Assembly: GCA_002457055.1 (NCBI GenBank)
Contig: NTKT01000007.1
Span: 1 to 64,000 of the forward strand
Direction: 5' to 3'
Origin: Rhodobacteraceae bacterium MED-G08
GTDB taxonomy: Bacteria; Pseudomonadota; Alphaproteobacteria; Rhodobacterales; Rhodobacteraceae
Length of the DNA: 64,000 nt
Position 1 is the stretch's first letter; each line of letters begins with the position of its first letter. The notes below the pieces were generated by a model. The model was not told where the DNA came from, did no database searches, and saw only the letters and a program-made list of their open reading frames with translations. Position numbers and translations under genes: made by a program. This document shows, in pieces, positions 38,057 to 48,521 of the stretch.

Positions 38057-39443
38057 CGCCCAATCCCTCAGTTGAATCTTTATATTTATGCATCATATTT
38101 ACAAAATCGCGGAGATTGACTGTCTCTCGAATATTTATTCCATCTTTGGGCTTTTTTTTGTTTCGCGGCGCAGTTATCGCTTCGCTAAATCCTAACGTTT
38201 GAGCCTCTTTTAGTCTATTGTCCACTTGGCTAACCTGGCGAACAGCCCCTGATAGACTAATCTCTCCAAAAAAAACAGTGTTTATTGGGAAAATAATATC
38301 TTCCTTTGCAGAAAAAATTGCAGCTGCAACTGCTAAATCCGCTGCGGGCTCATTTATTTTTATTCCACCGGCGATATTCAAATATACATCGTGGTTGGCA
38401 AAACTTATACCACAACGAGATTCTAATACAGCTAGAACCATCGATAATCGGTTTCCATCCCAGCCAATAACGTTTCGGCGGGGCTGCCCAAGCGTTGAGG
38501 GTGTTACCAGAGCCTGAAACTCTACTAAGATTGGTCTGGTGCCCTCAATACCTGCAAAAACCACTGAGCCTGGTATGTTTTTACCTCTTTCGGATAAGAA
38601 GAGCTCTGATGGGTTTTTAACTTGAGCTAACCCCTCCGATGCCATCTCGAATACGCCAATTTCATCAACTGGGCCAAACCTATTTTTTACAGCTCTTAAA
38701 ATTCTAAATTGATGGCCTCGTTCTCCCTCAAAATGTAAAACTGTATCGACCATATGTTCAACTACGCGAGGTCCAGCAATTTGCCCATCTTTAGTTACGT
38801 GCCCAACCATGATTACTGCTGCACCCGTGCGTTTTGCATAATTGGTAAGCTCGAATGCTGCCGATCTTACCTGTGATACACTGCCCGGTGCACTGTCAAC
38901 TGTGTCAGCCCATATGGTCTGAATTGAATCTATTATAACAAGATTTGGTTCTTCGTCCTCAAATGTTGTAAGTATATTCCTTAGATTAGTTTCCGAGCCT
39001 AATCTGATAGGGGCAGTTGATAAACCCAAACGTTTTGCGCGTAGTTTTACTTGGGAAGCTGCTTCCTCTCCCGATATATATAGAACCTTAAGTCCTGCTT
39101 CACCAAATCTTGCCGCAGCTTGAAGTAAAATTGTAGATTTGCCAATGCCAGGATCACCGGATAGCAGTATTGCCGCGGAACTCACTAGCCCTTTCCCAAG
39201 AACACGATCAAATTCAGCGATCCCAGACTTAGAGTATGAAAGATTTTTGCTTGAAGGTAAAAGATCACTGAGTAATATTTTTTCGCCTTTTTCAATGCCT
39301 ATAGAGACCTTTTGGGGGCCATTTGAGAGCGCTTTGCTCTCATGAATCGTATTCCAATCGCCGCAACCATCACAGCGTCCAGCCCATTTATTCGTTACTA
39401 ATCCACAAGATGTGCATGAGTATGATTTTGAGATTTTCGCCAT
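38043..39443 (-). CDS. radA: DNA repair protein RadA (Sms)
   Basis: RadA is a RecA-like ATPase that promotes branch migration during recombinational repair. The N-terminal zinc finger CTSCG and CDGCG (four cysteines, about 9-27), Walker A LSGDPGIGKSTILLQAA (about 91-107), the RadA KNRFG motif and a C-terminal Lon-protease-like domain with YLNIAGGIKINEPAADLA are present. I start at the ATG at 39443 (MAKISKSY, 466 residues). An in-frame TTG at 39473 adds ten non-conserved residues. The order radA-cvpA-purF fits Rhodobacterales. Confidence 0.95.
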   Translation of the reverse strand: MAKISKSYSCTSCGLVTNKWAGRCDGCGDWNTIHESKALSNGPQKVSIGIEKGEKILLSDLLPSSKNLSYSKSGIAEFDRVLGKGLVSSAAILLSGDPGIGKSTILLQAAARFGEAGLKVLYISGEEAASQVKLRAKRLGLSTAPIRLGSETNLRNILTTFEDEEPNLVIIDSIQTIWADTVDSAPGSVSQVRSAAFELTNYAKRTGAAVIMVGHVTKDGQIAGPRVVEHMVDTVLHFEGERGHQFRILRAVKNRFGPVDEIGVFEMASEGLAQVKNPSELFLSERGKNIPGSVVFAGIEGTRPILVEFQALVTPSTLGQPRRNVIGWDGNRLSMVLAVLESRCGISFANHDVYLNIAGGIKINEPAADLAVAAAIFSAKEDIIFPINTVFFGEISLSGAVRQVSQVDNRLKEAQTLGFSEAITAPRNKKKPKDGINIRETVNLRDFVNMMHKYKDSTEGLGDGKP

Positions 39444-39512
39444 GTCACACTTGTGCCAATTGTTTTTATACAATTCAAGTTGATAAAAAATAAACGATTT
39501 GATTATTTTGAA

Positions 39513-40256
39513 TCAATTAACGTTTATTGGTCCATTATGTTTTCCATTTATAAACTGAAATACATAAGGATCTTTGGACCCTTTTAATTCCTTGGACTTC
39601 CCTTCCCATCGAATTCTTCCTGAGTCCAAAAGAGCAACATTATCGGATATCTGCTGCACAGATGAAATGTCGTGAGTAATAGTAAGAGTGGTTACGTCCA
39701 TTGTTTCGACAATTTCCCGTATAAGACTATTAATTGTATTTGTCATTATTGGATCAAGGCCAGTAGTCGGCTCGTCAAATAAAATAATTTTTGGGTTGCC
39801 CACGATTGCTCTGGCTAGTGCTACCCGTTTCTTCATTCCACCCGATAAGTCAGCGGGAAATTTATTCGCCACTTTATAATTAAGGCCAACTTTCTCTAAG
39901 TTTTGAATAGCAAGCTCCTTTGCATCTTTACTAGATAACTTTTCGGTACCTTTTAAAAATTTAAAACAAATATTTTGCCATACTGGAAGGCTATCAAATA
40001 AGGCTGAGCCTTGAAACAGCATGCCTATTCTGGAAAGAGTTCGGCCAGGTTCTCGATGTGAGACTTTTACTTTATCTATGAAGACTTCTCCTTCATCGGG
40101 TTCGATAAGTCCAAGTAAAATTTTTAAAATTACTGATTTACCACCTCCAGAAGTACCTATTAGCGCGGTAGAACTTCCTTGGTGTGCAAAAATATTGACC
40201 CCGTCGAGCACCTTTTGCTTTCCAAACGTTTTGTGAATGTTTTTAATTTCGATCAT
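39513..40256 (-). CDS. mlaF: ABC transporter ATP-binding protein, MlaF-like
   Basis: The ATPase of an MCE/Mla-type lipid transporter that moves phospholipids between inner and outer membranes. The 247 residues have Walker A LIGTSGGGKSVILKIL (about 32-47), the signature DLSGGMKKRVALARAI, Walker B IILFDEPTTGLDP and the H-loop TLTITHDI. GMKKR after the signature SGG is typical of Mla/Ttg2A ATPases. It overlaps the mlaE-like permease gene by four bases. The substrate-binding MlaD component is not in this window. Confidence 0.9.
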   Translation of the reverse strand: MIEIKNIHKTFGKQKVLDGVNIFAHQGSSTALIGTSGGGKSVILKILLGLIEPDEGEVFIDKVKVSHREPGRTLSRIGMLFQGSALFDSLPVWQNICFKFLKGTEKLSSKDAKELAIQNLEKVGLNYKVANKFPADLSGGMKKRVALARAIVGNPKIILFDEPTTGLDPIMTNTINSLIREIVETMDVTTLTITHDISSVQQISDNVALLDSGRIRWEGKSKELKGSKDPYVFQFINGKHNGPINVN

Positions 40257-41026
40257 GAATTAAAAAAAGCCTCTGTCAAAATATAGTTAGTTGCTAAAAT
40301 AAAAACGCATGCGGCTACGACAGCAGATTTTGTGGCTTTGCCTACGCCCTCAGCGCCATTCGACGCATAAAAGCCATTAAAACAACCCGATAGAGCTATA
40401 ATAAAACCAAAAAAAACGCCTTTAATTATTCCACTAAAAATATCTGAAATTTGAAGCATGCTCGCTGTGCTTGCCAAATAAGTACTAGAGCTAAAATCCA
40501 AACGATTTATGCCTACCAGATATCCCCCCAGTATACCTATTGAGTCACCAATGGCTATCAGTGCTGGTAGTGAAAGTGTTGCTGCAAGGACCCTGGGCAC
40601 AACTAAATATTTTATTGGATTGGTGGAAAGTGTTGTCAATGCATCCAATTGTTCAGTTACTTTCATTGTGCCTATTTCAGCCGCGATTGAGCTCGCCACA
40701 CGTGCTGCCACTATTAAACCTCCAAGAACTGGGCCTAATTCACGTGCCATACCGATAGCAACGATTGCCGGAACGACTTGCTCTGCATTAAACCGGGAAC
40801 CACCAGCGTAGATTTGTAGTGCTAGTGCACCGCCTGTAAAAAGAGCGGTTAATCCAAGTACTGGCAACGACATCCATCCAATTTGGTAAAAGGCTTTTAA
40901 TATCTCTCTACCATAAATTGGCGGCGTAACTAGATTTAAAAAAATTGAGATTATAAAATCTGTTACTTTACCTATTTTATTTAAAAAGCAATTCACACAT
41001 TGGCCTAAATTTCGTAAAACTTTCAT
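40253..41026 (-). CDS. mlaE: ABC transporter permease, MlaE-like
   Basis: A 257-residue permease with the MlaE fold: about five or six hydrophobic segments and the conserved stretches RELGPVLGGLIVAARVASSI and GTMKVTEQLDALTTL. The partner is the MlaF-like ATPase that follows with a four-base overlap. Mla transporters keep outer-membrane lipid asymmetry. alr lies 10 bases upstream on the same strand. No mlaD, mlaC or mlaB gene is seen here, so the remaining parts must be encoded elsewhere if the system is complete. Confidence 0.9.
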   Translation of the reverse strand: MKVLRNLGQCVNCFLNKIGKVTDFIISIFLNLVTPPIYGREILKAFYQIGWMSLPVLGLTALFTGGALALQIYAGGSRFNAEQVVPAIVAIGMARELGPVLGGLIVAARVASSIAAEIGTMKVTEQLDALTTLSTNPIKYLVVPRVLAATLSLPALIAIGDSIGILGGYLVGINRLDFSSSTYLASTASMLQISDIFSGIIKGVFFGFIIALSGCFNGFYASNGAEGVGKATKSAVVAACVFILATNYILTEAFFNS

Positions 41027-41036
41027 TTGAATGTCT

Positions 41037-42074
41037 CTAAATGTAGCTACGATTGTATCGCTGTCCGAGAGCCGTTAAAATTTCATAACCAATCGAATTT
41101 GCATCATCAGCAAGATCATCAATTGATTGGATGTCATTCAAGAGCCATAAGTGATCTGGGTTCTCACCACAATTAGAGACATCTACACCGATTAAGTCCA
41201 TTGAAATGCGGCCGATTATATTGCAAGGTATTTGATCGTAATATAACATTGCTTTGTCGCTCAAACACCTAAAGATACCATCTGCATAGCCCGAGCTTAC
41301 AGTAGCGACTTTTGTAATTTCTTTTGCGGTCCAAGTATTAGAATAACCAACAGTTTCATTTGGAAGAACGGATCGAATTTGAATTACAGGCAATTTAAGT
41401 CCTACGACGTTTTTTGACCCAGAGTAAGGGTTTCCACCATACAAACCTATACCAGGTCTAGTCATATCGAAATGATATCGCTTTCCCAATAAAATGCCAC
41501 CAGTGGCCGCAAGTGATTTTTTGCAATCAATGTTGTCGGTCATAGCATTGAAATAATTCAATTGTTTCTCATTCATGGGGTGGCTCGGCTCGTCCGCGCA
41601 CGCTAGATGTGATATTATAAGGTCCGGATTTAATTTTAAAATTATGTCCTTAATGGCTTCAAATTCGGCACCTTCCATCCCAAGGCGGTTCATTCCCGTA
41701 TCTAGTTGGATGCCAATCGACTGATCTGCTGAATTTTCTGCATGAAATGCCAGTTGTTCTGCAGAATTTATGAGCGGTATTAAATCAAAGTTCTTTAGTA
41801 AAGAAGTGTCTCCAATCATATGGCCTGAAAAAACATAGATTTTTGGACCATGACCAATTGCGCGTCGGAGTTCCGCTCCTTCTTCTGCGATGGCGACAAA
41901 AAAATCTCTAGCGCCGGCTTTTGCGAGTGAGATGCCCACTTCTTTTATTCCAAGGCCATAGGCGTTAGCTTTAACTACCGCTCCGGCGGAGCCATCAGAA
42001 AGACTATTCAGAGCACTCCAGTTAGAGCAAATATTTGTTAGATTTATATACAGTTCAGCAGAACTCATATGCAT
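41037..42074 (-). CDS. alr: Alanine racemase
   Basis: Alr makes D-alanine for peptidoglycan. The PLP-binding lysine is in AVVKANAYGLG (about 30-40), and the second catalytic residue, a tyrosine, lies in VGYSNTW near 260. GMNRLGMEG and RPGIGLYGGNPY are further family motifs, with RISMDLIGVDVS in the C-terminal beta domain. Length (345) is at the short end of the usual range. It lies upstream of the mla genes on the same strand with a 10-base gap. Confidence 0.94.
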   Translation of the reverse strand: MHMSSAELYINLTNICSNWSALNSLSDGSAGAVVKANAYGLGIKEVGISLAKAGARDFFVAIAEEGAELRRAIGHGPKIYVFSGHMIGDTSLLKNFDLIPLINSAEQLAFHAENSADQSIGIQLDTGMNRLGMEGAEFEAIKDIILKLNPDLIISHLACADEPSHPMNEKQLNYFNAMTDNIDCKKSLAATGGILLGKRYHFDMTRPGIGLYGGNPYSGSKNVVGLKLPVIQIRSVLPNETVGYSNTWTAKEITKVATVSSGYADGIFRCLSDKAMLYYDQIPCNIIGRISMDLIGVDVSNCGENPDHLWLLNDIQSIDDLADDANSIGYEILTALGQRYNRSYI

Positions 42075-42150
42075 ATCCTAAGTCAATGCTTCGTTAAGCT
42101 TACTTCGAAGTCTGGCAATTGCAAGGCTCAACCCATAAATGTACTAGAAG

Positions 42151-42807
42151 TTAGCTAGCTGACGGCTTTCTGAATGCTTGGGTGCTGCGAGCTAGTTCAG
42201 TTATTGCATGCCAATCAGCGGCTTTGATTTTTTTTTCAGGAGCAACCCAACTTCCACCAACACAAGGCACATTAGTCAATGACAAATAGTCAATTGCATT
42301 TGTTTGGGTCACCCCTCCTGTGGGACAGAAGCTCACGCCAGGTATTGGGCCGAGGATTGACTTTAGAGCTTTTACGCCACCATTTGACTCTGCAGGAAAG
42401 AATTTTTGTACCGAATAACCTTTTGATAGTAAACTCATTACTTCTGACGGTGTGGCCGCACCTGGTAACAGTGGCAAGCTAACTTCAGCGCATGCTCTCA
42501 ATATTTGTTCTGTTGCTCCGGGACTTACCCCAAATTTTGCTCCTGCTTTCTTAGCCGCATAGACATCGTTTTCAGATAGTAGCGTCCCCGCGCCAATTAT
42601 TCCCTCGGCATTATTGTTTACCATTTCCTTAATCACAGCAAGCGCATTATCCGTTCTTAAGGTTACTTCTAAAACCCTCAGACCTCCTGTTATTAAAGCT
42701 TTTGCAAGCGGTACAGCTTTTGAAGTTTCATCAACCACCAAAACGGGTATGACTGGCGCCAATGTGCAAATTTTCAGTAAATCATGATTTTCTTGGTATG
42801 AAGTCAT
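42151..42807 (-). CDS. eda: KDPG aldolase / 4-hydroxy-2-oxoglutarate aldolase
   Basis: Eda splits 2-keto-3-deoxy-6-phosphogluconate into pyruvate and glyceraldehyde-3-phosphate, the last Entner-Doudoroff step. In 218 residues, EVTLRT (active-site Glu), IIGAGTLL, AGAKFGVSPG and VQKFFPAESNGGVKALKSI (Schiff-base lysine early in the stretch) define the class I aldolase, and CPTGGV follows. It is 11 bases downstream of edd and must share its promoter and operator. Confidence 0.95.
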   Translation of the reverse strand: MTSYQENHDLLKICTLAPVIPVLVVDETSKAVPLAKALITGGLRVLEVTLRTDNALAVIKEMVNNNAEGIIGAGTLLSENDVYAAKKAGAKFGVSPGATEQILRACAEVSLPLLPGAATPSEVMSLLSKGYSVQKFFPAESNGGVKALKSILGPIPGVSFCPTGGVTQTNAIDYLSLTNVPCVGGSWVAPEKKIKAADWHAITELARSTQAFRKPSAS

Positions 42808-42818
42808 CTCATCTCAAC

Positions 42819-44621
42819 TTATGTTATCCCGCCACCAAATTTTGCAGCGGTAGCATTTTCGCGAAAAATATTAAAAAGCTCCCTGCCTAAGCCTCGCTCA
42901 TTTTCACTTAAATCTTTTTTTCTGGATTTTCGTAGTTCAAAGTTCTCATCTAAAATATTTAATTCCCCAGAACGGGCATCGAGACGTATCAGATCTCCAT
43001 TTTTTATTTTTGAAATAGGTCCTGAGTTTGAAGCTTCGGGACTCAAATGAATGGCGGCTGGTACTTTGCCCGATGCTCCCGACATTCTGCCGTCTGTAAT
43101 TAATGCAACTTTTAGACCTCTATCTTGTAGCACGGCCAGTATAGGCGTTAATCCGTGAAGTTCGGGCATTCCGTTAGCCTTAGGGCCTTGGAACCTAACC
43201 ACGATTATAGCGTCTGTGTTGAGTTCATTGTTTCTAAAAGCAGTTTTAACTTCTTCTTGAGATTCAAAAACCCTAGCTGGCGCTTCGACCATTTGCTTTT
43301 CCATGGGAACGGCTGAAATTTTAATTATGCAAGTCCCAAGATTTCCCTCTAATTTCTTTATTCCACCAGATTTTTGGAAAGGGTTAGTTACTGGTCTTAA
43401 TATCTTCTCGTTATGTGATTTTGTGCTTGAGGGCACAAACTCTATCCCATCGTCGACCAATTTAGGTTCTTTTGTGTATGCTTCCAAACCTGGTCCCATT
43501 ATAGTGAGCACATCGTTGTGCAGATAACCTGTCTCCAAAAGCTGAGCTATCATGTAACTTAAACCACCTGCAGCATGAAAATGATTAACATCGGCTAATC
43601 CGTTTGGGTATATTTTCGCCATCAAGGGTGTGACGCCTGAGATGTCGTCAAAGTCACTTAGTTCGAGTATAATTCCCGCAGCTTTAGCCATTGCGGGCAA
43701 ATGTAATACCAGATTCGTCGAGCCTCCTGTGGCCATGAGCCCCACGATTCCGTTCACAAAAGCTTTTTCGTCTAAAATTTCGTAGGCTGGCGTAAAGTTT
43801 TTTCCTAAACTTGTAATATCTAATGCGCGTTTTGTTGCCAATTCAGTTAATGCTGTCCGTAAAGGTGTATTGGGCGGAACAAATGAAGCTCCAGGTAAGT
43901 GCAATCCCATAAACTCCATAAGCATTTGATTTGAGTTTGCTGTCCCGTAAAATGTGCATGTACCGGGACTATGATAGCTTGCCATTTCGGCTTTCATTAA
44001 TTCCTCTCGACTAATTTCTCCAGTGGCAAACTTTTGTCGCACAATAGATTTTTTGTCATTTGGAATTCCGGAGGGCATTGGGCCAGCTGGAGCAAATACA
44101 GCTGGTAAAAATCCAAAAGTAGCCGCTGAAATAATCAAGCCAGGCACAATTTTATCGCACACCCCCAAATAAATAGAAGAATCAAAAGTATTGTGCGACA
44201 GGGCAATTGATGCTGCTAACGCAATTACATCTCGCGAGAAAAGCGAAAGCTCCATACCGGGTTGCCCTTGCGTAACACCGTCACACATGGCTGGTACTCC
44301 ACCTGCCACTTGGGCTGTACCACCAAATTTTCGTGCGGTATCGCGAATGAGTTCAGGGTAGGTTTCAAATGGCTGATGAGCGGAAAGCATGTCATTATAT
44401 GCGCTAACTATTCCGATATTTCCATTTGAAGTTTTGGACAGTGACATCTTATCTTTAGATGTGCTTGCATATGCGTGCGCCTGATTTCCACATGTTAAGT
44501 GCGCTCGACGTGGACCTATATTTAATTGATCTTGCATATTCTGGAGATATTTTGATCTAGTCTCACGAGAGCGATGGGTGATACGCTCCGTAACTTCCAA
44601 TATTACCTTATTAATTGCCAT
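42819..44621 (-). CDS. edd: Phosphogluconate dehydratase
   Basis: Edd dehydrates 6-phosphogluconate to KDPG in the Entner-Doudoroff pathway, the usual glucose route in Roseobacters. The 600-residue IlvD/Edd protein has MCDGVTQGQPGMELSLFSRD and YLGVCDKIVPGL, whose cysteines bind the iron-sulfur cluster, then MATGGSTNLVLHLPA and DGRMSGASGKVPAAIHLSPE. A perfect LacI-type palindrome lies 20 bases upstream of the start, so sugar-dependent repression is likely. eda follows closely. zwf and pgl are not in the window. Confidence 0.96.
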   Translation of the reverse strand: MAINKVILEVTERITHRSRETRSKYLQNMQDQLNIGPRRAHLTCGNQAHAYASTSKDKMSLSKTSNGNIGIVSAYNDMLSAHQPFETYPELIRDTARKFGGTAQVAGGVPAMCDGVTQGQPGMELSLFSRDVIALAASIALSHNTFDSSIYLGVCDKIVPGLIISAATFGFLPAVFAPAGPMPSGIPNDKKSIVRQKFATGEISREELMKAEMASYHSPGTCTFYGTANSNQMLMEFMGLHLPGASFVPPNTPLRTALTELATKRALDITSLGKNFTPAYEILDEKAFVNGIVGLMATGGSTNLVLHLPAMAKAAGIILELSDFDDISGVTPLMAKIYPNGLADVNHFHAAGGLSYMIAQLLETGYLHNDVLTIMGPGLEAYTKEPKLVDDGIEFVPSSTKSHNEKILRPVTNPFQKSGGIKKLEGNLGTCIIKISAVPMEKQMVEAPARVFESQEEVKTAFRNNELNTDAIIVVRFQGPKANGMPELHGLTPILAVLQDRGLKVALITDGRMSGASGKVPAAIHLSPEASNSGPISKIKNGDLIRLDARSGELNILDENFELRKSRKKDLSENERGLGRELFNIFRENATAAKFGGGIT

Positions 44622-44640
44622 TCTAAATATCTCTGTATCA

Positions 44641-44654
44641 TGTTAGCGCTAACA
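44641..44654 (-). promoter_or_regulatory. LacI-family operator upstream of edd-eda
   Basis: TGTTAGCGCTAACA is a perfect 14-base palindrome with the central CG of LacI/GalR-type operators. It lies 20 bases before the edd start codon, so it would overlap the promoter or early transcribed region and block edd-eda. No regulator gene is nearby. The divergent methyltransferase gene starts 145 bases away and is probably unaffected. I saw no second copy in the window. Confidence 0.68.
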
Positions 44655-44799
44655 CATGTAATTAGAGCTATCTTAAGAAAATATAAAACTCAAGAAAAAA
44701 GATAGTAATTAGAATTTTATTTAAATAAATAAAATTAGATAGTTATAAAAGATTATTATATGAAACTTGGCGAATAGCCTTTATTGATCTGTTCAGAAA

Positions 44800-46002
44800 A
44801 TGGAAGTTTTCCGTATGACTGAATTTAATTTGAGATTGAAGGCTAGCGTTGAAGCTAATAAGTTTCGCTATGGTTACCCGTGGATCTACAGCAATGAAAT
44901 AATCTCTGACCGTCGCACGAAGTCACTTTTGCCTGGTTCGTTCTGTACTCTTGTTGATTACAACAAAAACCCTATTTGCCTCGTTACTGTTAATCCGAAT
45001 TCAAAAATTTTTGCCAGAGTAATGGATTATAATCTTGAAACTATAATCAATGCCTATTGGTTAAAAGATAGAATTTCTAAAGCGTTAGCTAAGAGAAAAG
45101 AGATATTCAGAGACCCATTTTATCGACTTGTCAACGCGGAGGCAGACGAGCTCCCAGGATTGATTGTTGATCGTTTTGATAAAGTTATTGTTATGCAACC
45201 AAATGCATTTTGGGCTGAGAATATGAGTGAAATTATTGCAAATTCGATCAAGGAAGTTTGCAGCATTGATGTTGTTATAAAAAATGCATCTGGGCGTTCA
45301 AGGAGGTTAGAAGGTTTGGATGATAAAAACTCAGTATTTTTTGGTGATCTTCCAGAAGCGGCAATTTCAGTTCCAATGAATGGAGCGATATATAAAGCGG
45401 ATGTTCATGAGGGGCAAAAAACGGGTTTATTTTATGATCAAAGGCAGAATCACAAATTTGTCGCAAGTTTGGCTAATGGAAAAACAGTATTAGATGTATT
45501 CTGCCACGTAGGTGGTTTTGGGTTGGCAGCCATTGCTGCCGGTGCGTCCAAAGTTTCATTTGTCGATAGTTCAGCAAATGCACTGGACTTGGTCAGGGAG
45601 GGTGCCTCTGAAATGATGGCATCGAGTAAAATAAATATTATCAGAGGTGACGCTTTTTCGGTTTTGAGGAAACTTTTAGAGTCTGATAACTCTTATGATA
45701 TAGTAATCTGTGATCCACCGGCATTTGTCACATCTCGTAAATCTCTCAACAGTGGTTTGAGAGCATATGAGAAAATAGCAAAGTTAGGTTCCAGTTTGGT
45801 GCGCGAGAATGGAATTCTAGTCCTCTGTTCCTGTAGTCAACTTGCTGATCTAACAAAGTTCAGAAATGCATGTGTTAGAGGCATTGGTAGGGCAGGTCGG
45901 CGTGCTCAATTAATTCATACTGGCTTTGCAGCAGCCGATCACCCTATACATCTCCAACTTTTGGATAATTCATATCTCAAGTCTCTAGTTTTTAGATTAT
46001 GA
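44800..46002 (+). CDS. rlmI: Class I rRNA (cytosine-C5) methyltransferase, RlmI-like
   Basis: A 400-residue SAM-dependent methyltransferase with an N-terminal PUA RNA-binding domain (about 5-80; YPWIYSNEI is its typical beginning) and a C-terminal Rossmann domain. VLDVFCHVGGFGLAAIAAG is motif I and ICDPPAFVTSRKS the catalytic motif IV. RlmI modifies C1962 of 23S rRNA in E. coli; the same target is inferred. CSCSQLADL near the end is motif VI-like. An ATG five codons downstream is an alternative start. The stop overlaps the PIN gene by ATGA. Confidence 0.88.
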   Translation: MEVFRMTEFNLRLKASVEANKFRYGYPWIYSNEIISDRRTKSLLPGSFCTLVDYNKNPICLVTVNPNSKIFARVMDYNLETIINAYWLKDRISKALAKRKEIFRDPFYRLVNAEADELPGLIVDRFDKVIVMQPNAFWAENMSEIIANSIKEVCSIDVVIKNASGRSRRLEGLDDKNSVFFGDLPEAAISVPMNGAIYKADVHEGQKTGLFYDQRQNHKFVASLANGKTVLDVFCHVGGFGLAAIAAGASKVSFVDSSANALDLVREGASEMMASSKINIIRGDAFSVLRKLLESDNSYDIVICDPPAFVTSRKSLNSGLRAYEKIAKLGSSLVRENGILVLCSCSQLADLTKFRNACVRGIGRAGRRAQLIHTGFAAADHPIHLQLLDNSYLKSLVFRL

Positions 46003-46538
46003 AACTTTTACTTGATGCATGCGTTCTATATCCGACGGTAATTCGAAATCTTCTTATTAGCGTTTCGGGAGAGCAGAAATGGGATTTAATTTGGACTGAA
46101 CAAATTTTCGAAGAATGGCGGCGCGCGTCGAAAAAAATAAATTTAGAGGCTAAAGCCCAAACAGAAGCAGAAATAGCGATCCTTAAATCGAAATATCCAA
46201 AATCCATGGTAAATGATTATGAAAAGCACATCCCAAAATTATATTTGCCTGATAAAGATGATATTCATGTTTTAGCAGCAGCTATTGAAGGTAACGCAAA
46301 TACCATAGTAACACTCAACTTGAGGGATTTCCCAAATTACGAGTTAAAAAAATATGGAATAAGAGGTGTGCATCCGGATGAATTGTTATACCGCGAAGCA
46401 CTTGATAATTTTAATCTGATCGCAGGCTTTGTTATTAGTATTCTGAATGATTTTAATAAAAATAATGCCAATAAGTTAAGTGAGTATCGTCTTTTAAAAA
46501 AGGCGAAGCTGAACAGGCTTAGCAAATTATTTCGTTAA
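45999..46538 (+). CDS. PIN-domain protein, possible nuclease
   Basis: A 179-residue protein of the PIN nuclease superfamily. The acidic metal-binding residues are visible: Asp6 in LLLDACVL, Glu38/Glu39 in IFEEWRR, Asp87/Asp88 in PDKDDIHVLAAA and Asp110 in LNLRDFPN. That pattern is complete, so RNA cleavage is plausible. Its ATG overlaps the stop of the rRNA methyltransferase gene, implying coupled expression. No antitoxin-size gene is next to it, so a classical toxin-antitoxin pair is unlikely. I recall conserved Rhodobacterales PIN proteins in a similar setting. The target is unknown. Confidence 0.82.
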   Translation: MKLLLDACVLYPTVIRNLLISVSGEQKWDLIWTEQIFEEWRRASKKINLEAKAQTEAEIAILKSKYPKSMVNDYEKHIPKLYLPDKDDIHVLAAAIEGNANTIVTLNLRDFPNYELKKYGIRGVHPDELLYREALDNFNLIAGFVISILNDFNKNNANKLSEYRLLKKAKLNRLSKLFR

Positions 46539-46600
46539 TACTTAATGGACGCAGAATTTATAAAAACCGCTAATAAACTTTAGTTAAAATTGACATAATA

Positions 46601-47884
<1,284 letters not shown>

Positions 47885-47973
47885 TCAAAAATTGGCTGAA
47901 TTTACCGCTTTAGCCTTATTCTAGCGCTCACGTAAATACAATGTTCAGTAAAGGATTTATTAAACTCTACTAA

Positions 47974-48387
47974 TTATGCCTTCTTTATTGGCACACCATA
48001 GAGTTCTAGCTTATGACCTCGAAGTTCATAACCGAGGCGAAGGGCAATTAATTCTTGCAATTTTTCAATCTCATTATCTACAAATTCTATAACTTTTCCG
48101 GAGTTAATATCGATTAGATGATCATGATGTTCTCGGTCAGCATTTTCATATCTTGCTCGACCATCCCCAAACTCGAGTTTGTCCAGAATGCCACTTTCTT
48201 CAAACAATTTAACTGTTCTATAAACAGTAGCAATAGATATGGAGTCATCGATAGCTGAGGCGCGGTTGTAGAGTTCCTCTACGTCGGGATGATCAAATGA
48301 GTTTTCTATTATTTCAGCGATAATTTTTCGCTGATTTGTCATCCGTAACCCTTTTATTTCGCATCGGTCTAAAATTGTATGGCTCAT
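47974..48387 (-). CDS. fur: Fur-family metal-responsive repressor (Fur/Mur type)
   Basis: A 137-residue Fur-family regulator with an N-terminal winged helix (MTNQRKIIAEIIE, SIATVYRTVKLFEE) and a dimerisation domain. Metal ligands at the core are kept: His33, HHDH at 87-90 and His125. There is no CxxC pair, so the structural zinc site of E. coli Fur is missing, as in the alphaproteobacterial Fur/Mur clade. In Rhodobacterales such proteins often act as manganese-responsive Mur, so the name fur does not settle the metal. It differs from Irr, which has a longer HHH-type motif. GAGGCAATT precedes the ATG. Confidence 0.87.
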   Translation of the reverse strand: MSHTILDRCEIKGLRMTNQRKIIAEIIENSFDHPDVEELYNRASAIDDSISIATVYRTVKLFEESGILDKLEFGDGRARYENADREHHDHLIDINSGKVIEFVDNEIEKLQELIALRLGYELRGHKLELYGVPIKKA

Positions 48388-48521
48388 AATTGCCTCAATA
48401 ATCGGTAGAAATGGTTTTTGTGTTGTCTTCTCTTGAGCTTAACAGGCAGAAAAGAAAATTTGAAATACAATTTAAATTCAGTTGGAATTTACTTATTTAG
48501 CCAAAGCAAGACCAACAATCC

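Noticed and set aside
45999-46538. A toxin-antitoxin locus
   Set aside because: The PIN gene is present but neither neighbour is a small antitoxin. Upstream is a methyltransferase and downstream is enolase on the other strand.
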